A stretch of 7,033 nucleotides of DNA from JBDTMC01 sp039934475 (GTDB taxonomy: Bacteria; Acidobacteriota; Terriglobia; Bryobacterales; Bryobacteraceae). The notes below the pieces were generated by a model, which was not told the DNA's origin, searched no databases, and saw nothing but the letters and a program-made list of their open reading frames with translations. Position 1 is the first letter of the stretch. Every line of letters begins with the position of its first letter. Shown piece by piece: positions 4,817-7,033 of this stretch. The stretch lies in contig JBDTMC010000416.1 of NCBI GenBank assembly GCA_039934475.1, positions 1 through 7,033 of the forward strand. Direction: 5' to 3'. A program made the translations under genes and the position numbers.

Positions 4817-7033
4817 TCAGCTGGCGACAAGCTCAGTTGCGGAAACCCGCCGCGAACTGAGAAGCAGAGCCGCCAGCGCTAACAAATATAACGCGCCGCC
4901 GATGAGCAATGTTGTCTGCAACCCGACGTAAATGGCGAGGAAGATGGCGCTGGCGGATCCCAGCACACTCGACGCCGCATTCAGTGACCACGCCCAGCGC
5001 ACCGACGGCTTGTGCCATTGCTCCAACCGGTACAGGCCTGTGGGGAAGGGCATTCCCATCGCGAACCCGGGCGGAAAGATGAGCAGCGCGGTGATGAGGA
5101 ACTTCAAAGCACTGGGCAGGCCCACGCCATACGTGGTGATCGGGGACGACACCAGCGCCAGTATCACCACCAACACGAACACACACCCCAGCGCCACTGC
5201 CAGCCGTTTGTCGTCGCCGCGCAGAAACCGACGGCTGTAGTAACTCCCCAGGCTGCTCGACACTAACATCGAGAAGATGATCACGGTCAATGCATAGGTA
5301 GGGTGCCCGAGAAAAAGCACGAATTTTTGGATCAGCGCTACCTGTATCAAGATGTAGCCTGCGCCGATGCACACAAAATAAGGCAGAAACTGGAGCACGC
5401 CACCTTCGCGGGGCAGTTTGCTGCCCAGCAGCAGCGGCGGCATAGCCAAAATCACGAAAGTGGCCACCAGGCTTACCGCTAGGAGATTGAACAACCGCGG
5501 CACGGCCATGTTGATTTTGTAGTCGGCACTCCCGTGCTGTGCGTTTGCCAGGTAGTCCCACAGATCGCGGGTCTGAACAGTATAAAAGAAGAAAGGCTGA
5601 TTGTCGGAAACCGGGGTGATGTCGAACTGGTAATCGCGCTCGTATTTCGCCGGATCGGCGGAGTGCAGGTAATCCGTGAAGTGGTTGTGGAAGTTCTCAT
5701 CGGGCAGGTAAACGGCCCACAGACCGCCCTCGCGAATTCCTTCGTGGGCCCGCGCCAGGTCTGCTGCCGTAAAGGGCTTCCGGGACACCAGGACCGTATC
5801 GCGCGCACCCCAGGCTGCTAGTTCCTTCGCCCCGCCTTCGCGAACCACCATTACGTGCTTCCAGATCTCGCGCTCGCCGAGGCGTTCCAGGGCTTCCCGC
5901 GCCAGGCTCAGCAGCCGCAGCGATTCGCGGGGCGGATCGAAGCCCCACCGCGTAAATGCCATCATCCCATCGTCGCTTAAGTGGCTCAGGTAATCGTGGA
6001 ACGCATCGGTGGTGTAGAGATTGTTCTCGGAAAGCGCGAACGCTCCAGCGGCCGTGGACGCCCACGTGTCTACCAGCGTCATCTGCAACACCTGGTATTT
6101 CTCAGAACTGCGGCGTACAAAGCTTCGCCCGTCTTCCACCACCATTCGCACTTCGGGCCGGAAGTAGAGCCGCTGACTGAGTTGCGGGAACTCCTTCCGC
6201 ATAATCGTGTTGGCGATGATGCCGTTGATCTCAACGCCGGTGATGTCTTTGCTACCGGAGGCCAGGGCGCGTGCCACATCCCATCCGCCACCTGGACCGA
6301 TCACAAGCGCCTTCGCGCCGGGCCGTACAACGTAAGGGAAGCCAGGCCCCTGATAGCGAAGCTGATGGTATTGGAGTGGGGTGAGATGAGCGAAATCGAA
6401 ATTGGCGATTCCCGTGGAGGCATCGGCGTCGATGACGATGCTCATCATCCCGGAACCGTCCTTCTCGGGCGCCAGGCCGATGCGCGAGAAGCTGTTCCAC
6501 TGCACGAAGACCTCTTTGCCCAATTCCTGGCCCTTGGCGTATTTCACGTCGAAGAACTCGCCGTGGACGTTGAACACCACCAAGCCCACCAGCAACAGCG
6601 CCAGTGTCACCGCGCCAGCCCGTCCCAGCGTGCTGTGTGCCTGGTTGAACCAGATGGCGGCGGCCGCGGCAAAGAGTCCGGCGACGCAGAGGACGGTGTT
6701 CGGCCCCCCTACCAGATTCAAAATCGGAATAAGCAGAAGGCAGCCGCCCGCGGCGCCCATCAGATCGAAGAAGTAGACCCGATCAACGCGTTGCATGGTT
6801 TCGGAAATGGCGAGCGAAACCACTGCTCCGGCGAGGAAAAAGGGAAGCGCGGCGGCAAAATAAACGGCACCTAAAGTAAGCGTGTCCATCTCTCCGCGGC
6901 GGCTAAGCACGAACACCAGCGATCCCACCACCACCAGCGAGTTCAACGCTGACAGGGTGCCCAGCTTGGCAAACAAGTGGCCCGGACGCTCTGCCACGAC
7001 ATACGAGAAGACGCCACCGGCTCCCAAACCAAA
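4817..7033 (-). CDS. Polytopic membrane protein with spermidine-synthase-like (SAM-binding) domain, 5' end beyond window
   Basis: 738 codons are visible (residue 1 is the first codon at 7033) before TGA at 4817-4819. The frame is open at the right edge and begins inside a membrane segment (FGLGAGGVFSYV), so the true start lies outside. About five further hydrophobic helices occupy residues 25-160. A Rossmann domain at about 235-370 has the nucleotide-binding loop VIGPGGGWD (244-252), ribose-binding-type Glu268 in GVEING, and EDGR at 300-303. A linker with DITPVSDNQPFFF (471-483) leads to a C-terminal membrane region (about 513-725) with LGHPTYALT and GMPFPTGLYRL. This is the architecture of membrane-bound 'spermidine synthase' homologues in many soil bacteria. 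Where aminopropyltransferases have a conserved DS-x-DP-type motif, this protein has LVDTWASTAAGAFALSEN (320-337). Polyamine synthesis is therefore doubtful, and the substrate is unknown. It probably forms an operon with the GlsB-like gene. Confidence 0.88.
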   Translation of the reverse strand, partial: FGLGAGGVFSYVVAERPGHLFAKLGTLSALNSLVVVGSLVFVLSRRGEMDTLTLGAVYFAAALPFFLAGAVVSLAISETMQRVDRVYFFDLMGAAGGCLLLIPILNLVGGPNTVLCVAGLFAAAAAIWFNQAHSTLGRAGAVTLALLLVGLVVFNVHGEFFDVKYAKGQELGKEVFVQWNSFSRIGLAPEKDGSGMMSIVIDADASTGIANFDFAHLTPLQYHQLRYQGPGFPYVVRPGAKALVIGPGGGWDVARALASGSKDITGVEINGIIANTIMRKEFPQLSQRLYFRPEVRMVVEDGRSFVRRSSEKYQVLQMTLVDTWASTAAGAFALSENNLYTTDAFHDYLSHLSDDGMMAFTRWGFDPPRESLRLLSLAREALERLGEREIWKHVMVVREGGAKELAAWGARDTVLVSRKPFTAADLARAHEGIREGGLWAVYLPDENFHNHFTDYLHSADPAKYERDYQFDITPVSDNQPFFFYTVQTRDLWDYLANAQHGSADYKINMAVPRLFNLLAVSLVATFVILAMPPLLLGSKLPREGGVLQFLPYFVCIGAGYILIQVALIQKFVLFLGHPTYALTVIIFSMLVSSSLGSYYSRRFLRGDDKRLAVALGCVFVLVVILALVSSPITTYGVGLPSALKFLITALLIFPPGFAMGMPFPTGLYRLEQWHKPSVRWAWSLNAASSVLGSASAIFLAIYVGLQTTLLIGGALYLLALAALLLSSRRVSATELVAS

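Noticed and set aside
5981..6874. A 297-codon plus-strand open frame opposite the spermidine-synthase-like gene
   Set aside because: It is antisense to a well-conserved coding region, has no recognisable domain, and is rich in Arg/Gly/His as expected of a GC-rich shadow frame.
7025..7027. TTG as the start codon of the spermidine-synthase-like gene
   Set aside because: The frame stays open to the window edge and the residues before the TTG (FG) continue the conserved glycine-rich membrane segment, so this is an internal codon.

Overview
The window is GC-rich and all three recognisable genes lie on the minus strand. I see no tRNA, rRNA, CRISPR array, transposase or phage gene. The gene style (a very large secreted modular protein, a membrane protein with an embedded spermidine-synthase-like domain, and GTG starts) is typical of free-living soil or sediment bacteria. 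It would fit Acidobacteriota of the Solibacter/Bryobacter kind, but that is an inference from protein style, not a marker-gene assignment.

Layout, in order of transcription (right to left). (1) 7033-4817: the 3' part of a polytopic membrane protein with a central Rossmann, spermidine-synthase-like domain. Its 5' end lies outside the window. (2) 4787-4539: a small three-helix GlsB/YeaQ/YmgE ('transglycosylase-associated') membrane protein, 29 nt downstream and probably co-transcribed. (3) 4538-4233: about 306 nt without a gene, holding two small inverted repeats, weak promoter-like boxes and the leader of the next gene. (4) 4232-1: one uninterrupted reading frame of 1410 codons that runs off the left edge. 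It encodes an exported protein built as signal peptide - LamG - Ig - galactose-oxidase-like seven-bladed propeller plus E-set - FN3 - Ig - LamG - FN3 - chitobiase-C-terminal-like domain.

The most notable content is gene 4. The galactose oxidase/glyoxal oxidase core keeps every copper-radical residue I can align: the thioether Cys412 and Tyr463, the axial Tyr666, and His667 and His752. The spacing from His667 to His752 is 85 residues, the same as between the two copper histidines of the Fusarium enzyme. It should be an extracellular, hydrogen-peroxide-producing oxidase held on a glycan or surface by its LamG and other beta-sandwich modules. The two LamG modules are a clear internal duplication, about three quarters identical in protein by eye. 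The membrane protein upstream has lost the usual aminopropyltransferase Asp motif and probably is not a true spermidine synthase. I see no direct functional link between the oxidase and the upstream gene pair.
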